A stretch of 48,656 nt of DNA, taken from contig CALXBH010000048.1 in NCBI GenBank assembly GCA_944386475.1, forward strand, positions 1 through 48,656, written 5' to 3'. Below the pieces are notes generated by a model. That model was not told the origin of the DNA and did no database searches. It saw only the letters and a list, made by a program, of their open reading frames with translations. How positions within the stretch are numbered: the stretch's first letter is position 1; each line of letters starts with the position of its first letter. Positions 32,806-48,656 of this stretch are shown here, in pieces. The DNA is from an uncultured Clostridia bacterium (GTDB lineage: Bacteria > Bacillota > Clostridia > Oscillospirales > Ruminococcaceae). The position numbers and the translations under genes are program-made.

Positions 32806-32905
32806 TTCCGGTTTTTACTGCTCGCCTAGCAAGGGTTGGAGTGTTTCCCTGTAAATGGTTATCTATCATAGAGAAAAGCTATAGTATGTGATAAACAATA
32901 AGTAT

Positions 32906-32934
32906 TTGCGCATACAAACATTTCGTGCTACACT
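32906..32934 (+). promoter_or_regulatory. Promoter of the DUF3737 / C-S lyase / MATE operon
   Basis: TTGCGC (32906-32911) and TACACT (32929-32934), 17 bases apart, about 110 bases before the first start codon. Confidence 0.65.
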
Positions 32935-33045
32935 TAATACTGCCAAGTTATGAGAATATCACGATTTCGCGGCTTCCGGGCTGTCCGCTCCCGGCTGATG
33001 GAGACGGGCAAAATAGGCCGCAAGACCACGCAAGGAGTTGAGCGC

Positions 33046-33912
33046 ATGAGCGAGAAAAGAGAGATCCGCCAGGGCTTTTACACCGGAGAACGCCCCTTGT
33101 TTCAGGCGAAGGATTTAAAAATATTCGACACCGTCTTTGGGGAGGGAGAATCCCCCTTAAAGGAAAGCCGGAACATTGAACTGACCGGCAGTATCTTTCA
33201 GTGGAAATATCCCCTTTGGTACGCCAAAAACATCCAGGTTAAAAACGGCACCTGGCTGGAGATGGGCCGGGCAGGAGTATGGTATTCCGACCACGTCACG
33301 GTGGAGAATTCCGCCATCCAGGCGCCGAAAAACTTCCGCCGCTGTCATGACCTTACCCTGAAAAACGTCTCGTTTTCTAACGGGGAGGAAACCCTGTGGC
33401 AGTGCGACGGCGTTTTGTTAGAAGACGTGGTGGCAAACGGGGACTACTTTGCCATGAACAGCTGCCATATGAAGGTTAAAAACCTCACCTTGTACGGAAA
33501 CTATTCCTTTGACGGCGTTAAGGATGTGGAGATTCATCACTCCCGCCTGATCTCCAAAGACGCCTTTTGGAACAGCGAAAACGTGACGGTATATGATTCA
33601 TTCATCTCGGGGGAATACCTGGGCTGGAACGCCAAAAACCTGACCTTAATCAACTGCACGGTGGAAAGCTTGCAGGGGATGTGCTATATCGACAACCTAG
33701 TGATGAAAAACTGCAAGCTTTTAAACACCACCCTGGCCTTCGAATACTCCACCGTGGATATTGAGATCGAGGGGAAGATCGACAGCGTCATGAACCCCAC
33801 CGGCGGCACCATCCGGGCGGACGCCATCGGGGAACTGATTTTGGAAAAGGATAAAGTGGACCCGGGCAAAACCCGGATCATCTGCAAAGCGGATAGCAAG
33901 GAGTGCGCCTGA
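33046..33912 (+). CDS. DUF3737 family protein (predicted beta-helix)
   Basis: A 288-residue protein of the DUF3737 family, of unknown activity. It begins EKREIRQGFYTGERPLFQAK and then consists of short repeating strands (WYAKNIQVKNGTWLEMG, CHDLTLKNVSF, SENVTVYDSFISGEYLGWN), the pattern of a right-handed parallel beta-helix. The start at 33046 is preferred to an in-frame ATG at 32950 because AAGGAG lies just before it and the sequence before it is unlike the family. It is first in a three-gene operon with a PatB/MalY C-S lyase (41 bases on) and a MATE exporter. Confidence 0.88.
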   Translation: MSEKREIRQGFYTGERPLFQAKDLKIFDTVFGEGESPLKESRNIELTGSIFQWKYPLWYAKNIQVKNGTWLEMGRAGVWYSDHVTVENSAIQAPKNFRRCHDLTLKNVSFSNGEETLWQCDGVLLEDVVANGDYFAMNSCHMKVKNLTLYGNYSFDGVKDVEIHHSRLISKDAFWNSENVTVYDSFISGEYLGWNAKNLTLINCTVESLQGMCYIDNLVMKNCKLLNTTLAFEYSTVDIEIEGKIDSVMNPTGGTIRADAIGELILEKDKVDPGKTRIICKADSKECA

Positions 33913-33952
33913 AAGGCATTCCCTGTTTTAAGCGTCACAGGAGGCAGCAAAT

Positions 33953-35131
33953 ATGACCTATGATTTTGACCGTTTAAAAGACCGGAAAAACACCGGCTCT
34001 TTAAAATGGGATGTAACCGAAAACGAGCTCCCCATGTGGGTAGCGGATATGGATTTTGAAACCGCGCCCCCTGTGTTGGAGGCGATTAAGGCCCGGGCCG
34101 CCCACGGGGTGTTCGGCTATTCCATCATCCCGGACGAGTGGTATGACGCCTATATCCGCTGGTGGAAGGACCGCCATGATTTTACCCTTCAAAAGGACTG
34201 GCTTGTGTTCTGCACCGGCGTGGTGCCCGCTATTTCCAGCATCGTCCGCAAGCTCACCACCCCGGCGGAAAAGGTGCTCATCCAAACGCCGGTGTACAAC
34301 ATCTTTTTTAACTCCATTTTAAATAACGGGCGGCAGGCGCTGGAAGCCCCTCTCGCCTATCAAAACGGAAGCTATATAATCGATTTTGAGGATCTGGAGC
34401 AAAAGCTTGCGGATCCCCAGACCACCCTGATGATTTTATGCAATCCCCACAACCCGGTGGGGAAAATCTGGGATAGGGAGACTTTGGCCCGCATCGGGGA
34501 GCTTTGCTTTAAACACCATGTGGTAGTGGTGTCCGACGAAATCCACTGCGACCTGACCGACCCGGGATGCGGCTACGTCCCCTTTGCGTCGGCGTCGGAG
34601 CTCTGTCAAAAAAACAGCATCACCTGCCTGGCTCCCACCAAGGCGTTTAACCTGGCCGGGCTTCAGACGGCGGCGGTGGCCGTGCCGGACGAAAATTTGC
34701 GCCACAAGGTCTGGCGTGGGCTTAACACCGACGAGGTGGCGGAGCCAAACGCCTTTGCCATCCCGGCGGCGGTGGCGGCCTTCACCCAGGGCGGGGACTG
34801 GCTGGACGCTTTGCGGGAATATATCTATCAAAATAAAACGCTCGTCAAGGAGTTTATCGCCGCCAACCTGCCTCAGGTTACCCTGGTTCCTTCTCAGGCC
34901 ACCTATCTTTTGTGGCTCGACTGTTCGGGGCTCACCCAAAACGCCGGCGATCTCGCGGCGTTTATCCGCAAACAAACCGGGCTTTATCTCTCCGCCGGGG
35001 AGCAGTACGGCGGAAACGGCCGGGAGTTTCTGCGGATGAACATCGCCTGCCCCCGGGAATTGGTAAAAGACGGCCTTTCCCGTTTGAGGCAAGGGATAGA
35101 AGCCTTTGAGCCCCCCGCTAGGAACCGATAA
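33953..35131 (+). CDS. PatB/MalY-type pyridoxal-phosphate C-S lyase
   Basis: Fold-type I PLP enzyme of 392 residues. Members cleave the carbon-sulfur bond of cystathionine or cysteine conjugates, giving pyruvate, ammonia and a thiol. The PLP lysine is Lys230 in APTKAFNLAG. Asp195 in SDEIHCD and Asn164 in CNPHNPVG are the cofactor ligands, and the N-terminal ELPMWVADMDFETAPPV is the PatB/MalY signature. AGGAGG precedes the start. It is followed after only five bases by a MATE exporter gene, so the two may act on and export related compounds; in other bacteria PatB/MalY proteins may also have regulatory effects. Confidence 0.93.
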   Translation: MTYDFDRLKDRKNTGSLKWDVTENELPMWVADMDFETAPPVLEAIKARAAHGVFGYSIIPDEWYDAYIRWWKDRHDFTLQKDWLVFCTGVVPAISSIVRKLTTPAEKVLIQTPVYNIFFNSILNNGRQALEAPLAYQNGSYIIDFEDLEQKLADPQTTLMILCNPHNPVGKIWDRETLARIGELCFKHHVVVVSDEIHCDLTDPGCGYVPFASASELCQKNSITCLAPTKAFNLAGLQTAAVAVPDENLRHKVWRGLNTDEVAEPNAFAIPAAVAAFTQGGDWLDALREYIYQNKTLVKEFIAANLPQVTLVPSQATYLLWLDCSGLTQNAGDLAAFIRKQTGLYLSAGEQYGGNGREFLRMNIACPRELVKDGLSRLRQGIEAFEPPARNR

Positions 35132-35136
35132 CCGCT

Positions 35137-36501
35137 ATGAGACAACGACTGAAAGCTCCCTTTTCTGACCGCACCCAGCTTTTGCGGACTCTTCTTTTTC
35201 TTTCGATTCCCACCATCATCGAGGAGATTTTAGCTACCCTGTTGCAGTATGTGGATACGGCGATGGTGGGCCAGCTGGGAGAACAGGCCACCGCTTCGGT
35301 GAGCATTACCACCAATGTGACCTGGCTTGTCAACAGCGTCCCCAGCGCCATCGGCACCGCGGTTTTGGTTTTAATCTCCAAGGCAGCGGGCGCGGGAGAT
35401 ACCCGCCAGGTGCAAAAGCTCTCCCAGCAGGCTTTGTTTTTGGCCGTCGCTTCCGGACTGATGTTAGGGGCGGCCTCCATGGCGCTAAGCCCGTTTATCC
35501 CCGTGTGGATGGGCGCGGAGGCCGCCATCCAGGGGGAGGCTTCCCGGTATTTCTTTATCATCAGCCTCCCTATGGTGTTCCGCTCGGCCAGCACGGTATT
35601 AGGAGCGGCGCTCAGAGCTGTACAGAACACCAAAACCCCCATGCTTATCAGCGTGGCGGCAAACGGCCTTAACATCCTTTTAAACTACCTGCTTATCTAT
35701 GTGCTGGAGTACGGCGTGGCCGGGGCGGCTATTGCTTCCGCTGTCTCCTACACCCTGTCCGGCGTTTTGATGTTTGCCGCCTGCCGGAGAAACCGGCTGC
35801 TTTGCTGGAAGTGGCGGGACTTCTCTCTGGATGCCCGCCTTTTAAAAGAGTGCGGAGCGGTGGGAACCCCAGTGCTGGGGAGCAGTGTGGTCTCCTGCCT
35901 TGGGTACGTGGTGTTCGCAAGCTTGGTGTCCGGGATGGGCACGACGGTTTTTGCCGCCCATTCCATCGCTGTCACGGCCGAGACGATCTTTTATGTCCCC
36001 GGCTATGGGCTTCGCTCGGCGGCCTCCACCCTGATTGGTAACGCCCGGGGTGAAGGGGACGGCAAAAAGCTGCGGACGGTGGCCAAAATAAGCGTGCTGC
36101 TCACCATCGGAATGATGTGCATCAGCGGCCTTGTTTTGTTTTTGGGCGCCCGGTCGTTAATGAGCCTGTTTTCCCCCAGCGAGCCGGTGGTGGAGCTAGG
36201 GGCGCAGATGCTTCGGCTGGTGGCTTTGTCTGAGCCGTTTTTCGGCCTGATGATCGTGCTGGAAGGGATCTTCTACGGCCTGGGACGCACCCGCTACTCC
36301 TTTGTGGTGGAATCCATCGGCATGTGGGGCGTGCGCATTTTGCTGACGTTTTTGTGCGTGCGTTTGTGGAACCTCGACCTGCGGGCTGTTTGGTACTGCA
36401 TGATCGCAGACAACGTGTGCAAAGCGGTTTTGTTCTCCCTGCCCTTTTTGCGAAAAAAAAGCCGTGCACGGCTGCTTAACGTGGAGGACACCGGAAAATA
36501 A
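35137..36501 (+). CDS. MATE-family efflux transporter
   Basis: Integral membrane antiporter of 454 residues with about 12 predicted helices in two similar halves (for example LFLSIPTIIEEILATLLQYV, then DTAMVGQLGEQATASVSI early, and VVSCLGYVVFASLVSGMGTT in the middle). The DTAMVGxLG motif of the family is clear. MATE proteins expel drugs or metabolites using Na+ or H+ gradients. It begins five bases after the C-S lyase gene and is followed by a strong terminator. The cargo is unknown; the operon hints at a sulfur-containing or amino-acid-derived compound. Confidence 0.92.
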   Translation: MRQRLKAPFSDRTQLLRTLLFLSIPTIIEEILATLLQYVDTAMVGQLGEQATASVSITTNVTWLVNSVPSAIGTAVLVLISKAAGAGDTRQVQKLSQQALFLAVASGLMLGAASMALSPFIPVWMGAEAAIQGEASRYFFIISLPMVFRSASTVLGAALRAVQNTKTPMLISVAANGLNILLNYLLIYVLEYGVAGAAIASAVSYTLSGVLMFAACRRNRLLCWKWRDFSLDARLLKECGAVGTPVLGSSVVSCLGYVVFASLVSGMGTTVFAAHSIAVTAETIFYVPGYGLRSAASTLIGNARGEGDGKKLRTVAKISVLLTIGMMCISGLVLFLGARSLMSLFSPSEPVVELGAQMLRLVALSEPFFGLMIVLEGIFYGLGRTRYSFVVESIGMWGVRILLTFLCVRLWNLDLRAVWYCMIADNVCKAVLFSLPFLRKKSRARLLNVEDTGK

Positions 36502-36538
36502 ACGCGTTTTAAGCAGTCCGCTATTTTAAAAAAACGAC

Positions 36539-36583
36539 AAATCCCCTGCTTGCAGCCTAACCTGCAAGCAGGGGATTTTTGTC
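36539..36583. terminator. Bidirectional terminator after the MATE gene
   Basis: AAATCCCCTGCTTGCAG with its full complement (17-bp stem, six-base loop) and T/A runs lies between the convergent MATE and GH2 genes. Confidence 0.92.
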
Positions 36584-36621
36584 ATGCCGTATTTCAAAGC
36601 GGCATTTTTATGCTGTTTTGT

Positions 36622-40158
<3,537 letters not shown>

Positions 40159-40177
40159 TCAAATATTGATTGTTTTT

Positions 40178-40206
40178 ATTATACGGGGAATCCTGCAAGG
40201 ATTCCA
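40178..40206 (-). promoter_or_regulatory. Promoter of the cytoplasmic GH2 gene, with palindrome
   Basis: Leftward TGGAAT (40201-40206) and TATAAT (40178-40183), 17 bases apart. A perfect inverted repeat GGAATCCT-GCA-AGGATTCC (40187-40205) fills the spacer and overlaps the -35, an ideal position for a repressor. Confidence 0.65.
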
Positions 40207-40311
40207 TGGGACAATGTCGCCTTTTTTATGGGAATATTTACGGTTGTTTTTTAGGGCTTTCTTTGGGCTGCTTTTTAGCAGGCACAACTTTCTGTTTCTT
40301 GTATAAAAAGC

Positions 40312-40343
40312 AAAACGGCGGCGTTTTTTAGCGCCGCCGTTTT
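40312..40343. terminator. Terminator of the secreted GH2 gene
   Basis: AAAACGGCGGCG and CGCCGCCGTTTT form a 12-bp stem with an eight-base loop, ending in T/A runs, just past the stop of the secreted GH2 gene. Confidence 0.88.
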
Positions 40344-40374
40344 ATCAGAGAGGAAAGAGGTTGCCCTCTAGAAA

Positions 40375-45957
<5,583 letters not shown>

Positions 45958-45967
45958 GAATGTTTTG

Positions 45968-45996
45968 TTGTTATTTTCTTTTTCCCATGTTATAAT
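45968..45996 (+). promoter_or_regulatory. Promoter of the AraC gene next to the GH2 pair
   Basis: TTGTTA (45968-45973) and TATAAT (45991-45996), 17 bases apart. The transcript would have a leader of only about 15 bases, most of it the ribosome binding site. Confidence 0.75.
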
Positions 45997-46017
45997 GTTA
46001 AAAAAGGAGGTTCCGGT

Positions 46018-46818
46018 ATGGAAGTAGGCATGAAGCTGATTGTGATTGCTGATCGGAAGTTAAATGATGTAAATCCCACTGAATGCGGGGTGGAATGCTG
46101 CCCGGCCTATTTCTTCAGGGGCCCCACCTCCCGCCGGTATTATTTATTGCATTATGTTTTCTCCGGCCGGGGGACTCTTTGGGTCGGCGACAAGGGATAT
46201 CCCGTCTCACCGGGACAGATTTTTATCATTCACCCTTATGAAATGGTGCGGTATTCCGCTGACCCCCAGGATCCCTGGTATTACTGCTGGGTGGGGTTTG
46301 AGCTCTACTTTGACGTTCTGGAGCTGCGCAACAACTATATTTTAACCCTTCCCGAAGCGGAACCGATTTTTGAAGCGCTCAAAGACGCCGATCAAAAAGG
46401 ACCTCAAAAAGAGCTGTTTATCTGCGGGAAGATCTATGAACTGCTGTCTCTGCTGGGACAGCCCCCTGCGCCCGAGCTCAGCCGGGCAGAGGAATATGTC
46501 CGCCTGGCCAAGCAGTATATTGACTTTAACTATCCCCAGGATATTACTATCGAGAAGGTGGCTGAAGAGCTGCATATCAGCCGCAGCTATTTCAGCACCA
46601 TCTTCCGCAAATATATGGGGAAATCCCCCCAGCAGTACCTGGTAGACGTGCGGTTGGAAAACGCCGCGGAACTGATTTCCAATTACGGTTATAACGTCAG
46701 CGATGCCGCCATGAGCTCCGGCTATACGGATATTTTTAATTTTTCCAAGATGTTTAAGCGCCGTTTCGGAATCTCCCCCTCCGCTTATGCCAAGGGGAAA
46801 TCCGGCCCTGACGCCTGA
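46018..46818 (+). CDS. AraC-family regulator (GH2 locus)
   Basis: Transcriptional regulator of 266 residues. The N-terminal half is a cupin-like sugar sensor (YYLLHYVFSGRGTLWVGDKG, then GYPVSPGQIFIIHPYEMVRY). The C-terminal half is the AraC DNA-binding domain (ITIEKVAEELHISRSYFSTI, then FRKYMGKSPQQYLVDVRLEN and DIFNFSKMFKRRFGISPSAY). The start at 46018 has AAGGAGG seven bases upstream. It is divergent from the secreted GH2 gene and most likely activates it in response to a galactoside or related sugar; this is inference from position. Direct repeats at 45876-45957 are candidate sites. Confidence 0.93.
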   Translation: MEVGMKLIVIADRKLNDVNPTECGVECCPAYFFRGPTSRRYYLLHYVFSGRGTLWVGDKGYPVSPGQIFIIHPYEMVRYSADPQDPWYYCWVGFELYFDVLELRNNYILTLPEAEPIFEALKDADQKGPQKELFICGKIYELLSLLGQPPAPELSRAEEYVRLAKQYIDFNYPQDITIEKVAEELHISRSYFSTIFRKYMGKSPQQYLVDVRLENAAELISNYGYNVSDAAMSSGYTDIFNFSKMFKRRFGISPSAYAKGKSGPDA

Positions 46819-46860
46819 TTTTCCTTATAAAAGAACCCTCTTTTGTTTCCCTGTAATTTG

Positions 46861-46869
46861 TGCTATAAT
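46861..46869 (+). promoter_or_regulatory. Extended -10 promoter of the ACT-domain gene
   Basis: TGCTATAAT is a perfect extended -10 element (TGnTATAAT). The -35 region (TTTTGTTTCC around 46841-46850) is poor, as is common for extended -10 promoters. The gene begins about 89 bases on. Confidence 0.6.
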
Positions 46870-46957
46870 GGCCACAGAATTTATAAAATAGGGTTTCCCT
46901 TTATGATTTCAAAAGACTGATCGCCCGGTTTTACCGGTCAAGAAAGGACAAAAACAC

Positions 46958-47227
46958 ATGAGAGCTGTTATAACCGTTATCGGCAAGGATACTGTAGGCA
47001 TTCTGGCTAAAGTCAGCGCTGTGTGCGCCAAGCACCAGGCCAACATCGTCGAAGTTACCCAAAGCGTTTTGCAGGATATGTTCGCCATGATTATGCTGGT
47101 AGATATCAGCAAGATCAATAAAGAGTTTTCCGTCATGGCGGATGAGCTGACCCATCTGGGTGAGGAAATGAATCTTTCCATCCACACCATGCACGAGGAT
47201 ATTTTTAACTCGATGCACCGCATTTGA
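46958..47227 (+). CDS. ACT-domain protein (UPF0237-type)
   Basis: A small protein of 89 residues made of a single ACT domain (AVITVIGKDTVGILAKVSAV, then AMIMLVDISKINKEFSVMAD). ACT domains bind amino acids or similar ligands. This family is characteristically encoded just before a UPF0210 gene, as here (171 bases on), and the two products are thought to work together, with unknown function. GAAAGGA precedes the start. Confidence 0.92.
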   Translation: MRAVITVIGKDTVGILAKVSAVCAKHQANIVEVTQSVLQDMFAMIMLVDISKINKEFSVMADELTHLGEEMNLSIHTMHEDIFNSMHRI

Positions 47228-47250
47228 TTTTCGGTTTGTCTTTCTTTCTG

Positions 47251-47290
47251 TTTTCACAACAGGGAAATCTCTGTTGTGAAAACTTCCCTG
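47251..47290 (+). other. Alternative hairpins between the ACT and UPF0210 genes
   Basis: TTTTCACAACAG pairs with CTGTTGTGAAAA (47251-47262 with 47271-47282), a perfect 12-bp stem. A second pairing, CAGGGAA (47260-47266) with TTCCCTG (47284-47290), uses overlapping bases and excludes the first. No T-run follows, so this is not a standard terminator; it may be a processing or regulatory stem. Confidence 0.45.
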
Positions 47291-47398
47291 CCCTTTGGCT
47301 GGGAAAATCGCTTTTACAGCGGCCGCGGGATCATCCTGCCGGTATTATGAATGTTTCCGGGGCCGCAGACGGCCCAACGAAAGGACTGGTCATCTTAC

Positions 47399-48656
47399 AT
47401 GTTAAACGCATCTGATATTCTGGAAACGATCCATATGATCCAGGACGAAAACCTGGATATCCGCACCATCACCATGGGGATCTCCCTGCTGGACTGCATC
47501 GACAGCGACCAGCAGCGGGCCTGCCAGAAAGTATATGATAAAATTATGCGCCGGGCGCAGAACTTAGTGGGCGTGGGCGAAGCAATTGAGAAACAGTACG
47601 GCATCCCGATTATCAACAAGCGGATCTCGGTTACCCCCATCGCCATTGTCTCCGCCGCTTCAGGCGGAAGCCCGGTGGCCTTTGCCTATACGCTGGAAAA
47701 AGCCGCCCAGGCCTGCGGGGTCAACTTTATCGGCGGCTATACCGCTTTGGTGCAGAAAGGCTTTTCCGCCGGCGACAAAGAGCTGATCGATTCGATTCCC
47801 GAGGCCCTTTCGGTCACCGACCATGTGTGCTCCTCTATTAACATCGGCTCCACCAAGACCGGCATCAACCTGGATGCCTGCCGTCTGATGGGAGAGGTGG
47901 TCAAAAAAACCGCCGAGGCCACAGCCGACCGGGAGTGCATCGGCTGTGCAAAGCTGGTGGTGTTCTGCAATGCCCCGGAAGACAATCCCTTTATGGCAGG
48001 GGCGTTTCACGGCGTGGGCGAGCCTGACTGTATGATTAACGTAGGTGTTTCCGGTCCTGGCGTGGTTCGGGCCGCCGTTGCCAAAGCCCCCGACGCCGAT
48101 ATCACCGAAATCGCCGACATCATTAAAAAAACCGCCTTTAAAATTACCCGCATGGGACAATTAGTGGGCACCGAAGCCTCCAAGCGGCTCCACGTCCCCT
48201 TCGGCATTGTGGACTTGTCTCTGGCGCCCACCCCGGCGGTAGGCGACTCGGTGGCCCATATCCTGGAGGAAATCGGGCTGGAATGCTGCGGCACCCACGG
48301 CACCACCGCTACGCTGGCCATGCTCAACGACGCGGTGAAAAAGGGCGGCGTGATGGCCTCCTCCAAAGTGGGCGGGTTGTCCGGCGCGTTTATCCCCGTC
48401 ACCGAGGACGCCGGAATGATCGACGCCGCCCGGTGCGGCGCGGTGTCACTGGAAAAGCTGGAAGCCAGGACCGCCGTGTGTTCGGTGGGCTTGGATATGA
48501 TTAATATCCCCGGTGACACCACGCCGGAGACTATCGCCGCCATTATCGCTGACGAAGCGGCCATCGGCATGGTCAACTCCAAAACCGCGGCGGTGCGGGT
48601 GATCCCCGGCATCGGCAAAACAGTGGGCGAGGAACTGGAGTTGGGCGGGCTTTTAG
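47399..48656 (+). CDS. UPF0210 (PFL-like/DUF711) family protein, C-terminus cut by window end
   Basis: The first 419 codons of a protein usually about 450 residues long, so only the last part is missing. The frame starts [20 protein letters not shown] and contains the family's conserved stretches [80 protein letters not shown] and [17 protein letters not shown]. The fold and reaction are not established; the abundance of conserved Gly, Asp and His residues suggests an enzyme related to glycyl-radical-like families in fold only. It follows the ACT-domain gene in the same direction. AAAGGA lies 13 bases before the ATG, a rather long spacing. Confidence 0.92.
   Translation, partial: MLNASDILETIHMIQDENLDIRTITMGISLLDCIDSDQQRACQKVYDKIMRRAQNLVGVGEAIEKQYGIPIINKRISVTPIAIVSAASGGSPVAFAYTLEKAAQACGVNFIGGYTALVQKGFSAGDKELIDSIPEALSVTDHVCSSINIGSTKTGINLDACRLMGEVVKKTAEATADRECIGCAKLVVFCNAPEDNPFMAGAFHGVGEPDCMINVGVSGPGVVRAAVAKAPDADITEIADIIKKTAFKITRMGQLVGTEASKRLHVPFGIVDLSLAPTPAVGDSVAHILEEIGLECCGTHGTTATLAMLNDAVKKGGVMASSKVGGLSGAFIPVTEDAGMIDAARCGAVSLEKLEARTAVCSVGLDMINIPGDTTPETIAAIIADEAAIGMVNSKTAAVRVIPGIGKTVGEELELGGLL

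Noticed and set aside
32950-33045. Upstream ATG for the DUF3737 gene
   Set aside because: It starts very near the predicted transcription start and its product is Arg-rich and unlike the family; ATG 33046 has AAGGAG.
34436-35092. 218-codon frame opposite the C-S lyase gene
   Set aside because: Antisense to a gene with all PLP-enzyme motifs.

Overview
The window looks like a chromosomal segment of a Gram-positive gut-type Clostridia bacterium (Oscillospiraceae/Ruminococcaceae-like). The evidence is moderately high-GC DNA with many intrinsic terminators, strong AGGAGG ribosome binding sites, TTGaca/TATAAT promoters with 17-bp spacers, and large secreted proteins that end in acidic Pro/Ser/Asp stalks with sortase-like (VPQTG, NPVTG) membrane anchors. 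No rRNA, tRNA, phage, transposase or CRISPR array was seen. The organism assignment is inference.

Layout. 1-2000: the start of a response regulator gene (cut by the window edge), a 490-base intergenic region and an HtrA-type serine protease. 2100-7700: an unassigned 706-residue glycosidase-like protein convergent with a wall-anchored SGNH esterase, then a structured intergenic repeat and a LysR regulator. 7700-15400: a second anchored SGNH/LamG protein, a GrpB-family protein, a 1086-residue anchored metallophosphoesterase with four tandem N-terminal domains, and a DeoR regulator. 15500-23700: housekeeping and accessory genes, namely a DUF421 membrane protein, an XRE regulator with a small partner, a double-GNAT acetyltransferase, an asymmetric ABC exporter pair co-transcribed with a YgjP-type metalloprotease, and a membrane-bound XRE/zinc-ribbon protein. 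23700-32750: a sugar cluster with a Gfo/Idh/MocA oxidoreductase, an FGGY kinase, an AraC regulator, a leftover CBM32 fragment and two overlapping GH78 alpha-L-rhamnosidases. 32900-36500: a DUF3737 / PatB-MalY C-S lyase / MATE operon. 36600-46800: two closely related GH2 beta-galactosidase-type enzymes in tandem, one without a signal peptide and one secreted and multidomain, followed by a divergent AraC regulator. 46860-48656: an ACT-domain protein and the UPF0210 protein that commonly follows it, cut at the window end.

How it fits together. Most of the window supports extracellular glycan breakdown. Anchored esterases, a phosphoesterase and a GH2 enzyme would act at the surface. The GH78 pair, the signal-less GH2, the oxidoreductase and the kinase would process imported fragments. 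Regulators (LysR, DeoR, two AraC) sit beside the enzymes. The most unusual items are a structured intergenic element present in a long and a short form upstream of regulatory genes, a LamG domain inserted inside the catalytic region of the secreted GH2 (visible because the neighbouring paralogue lacks it), the 706-residue glycosidase-like protein, a truncated CBM32 reading frame ahead of the rhamnosidases, and several palindromic or tandem-repeat operator candidates at promoters.
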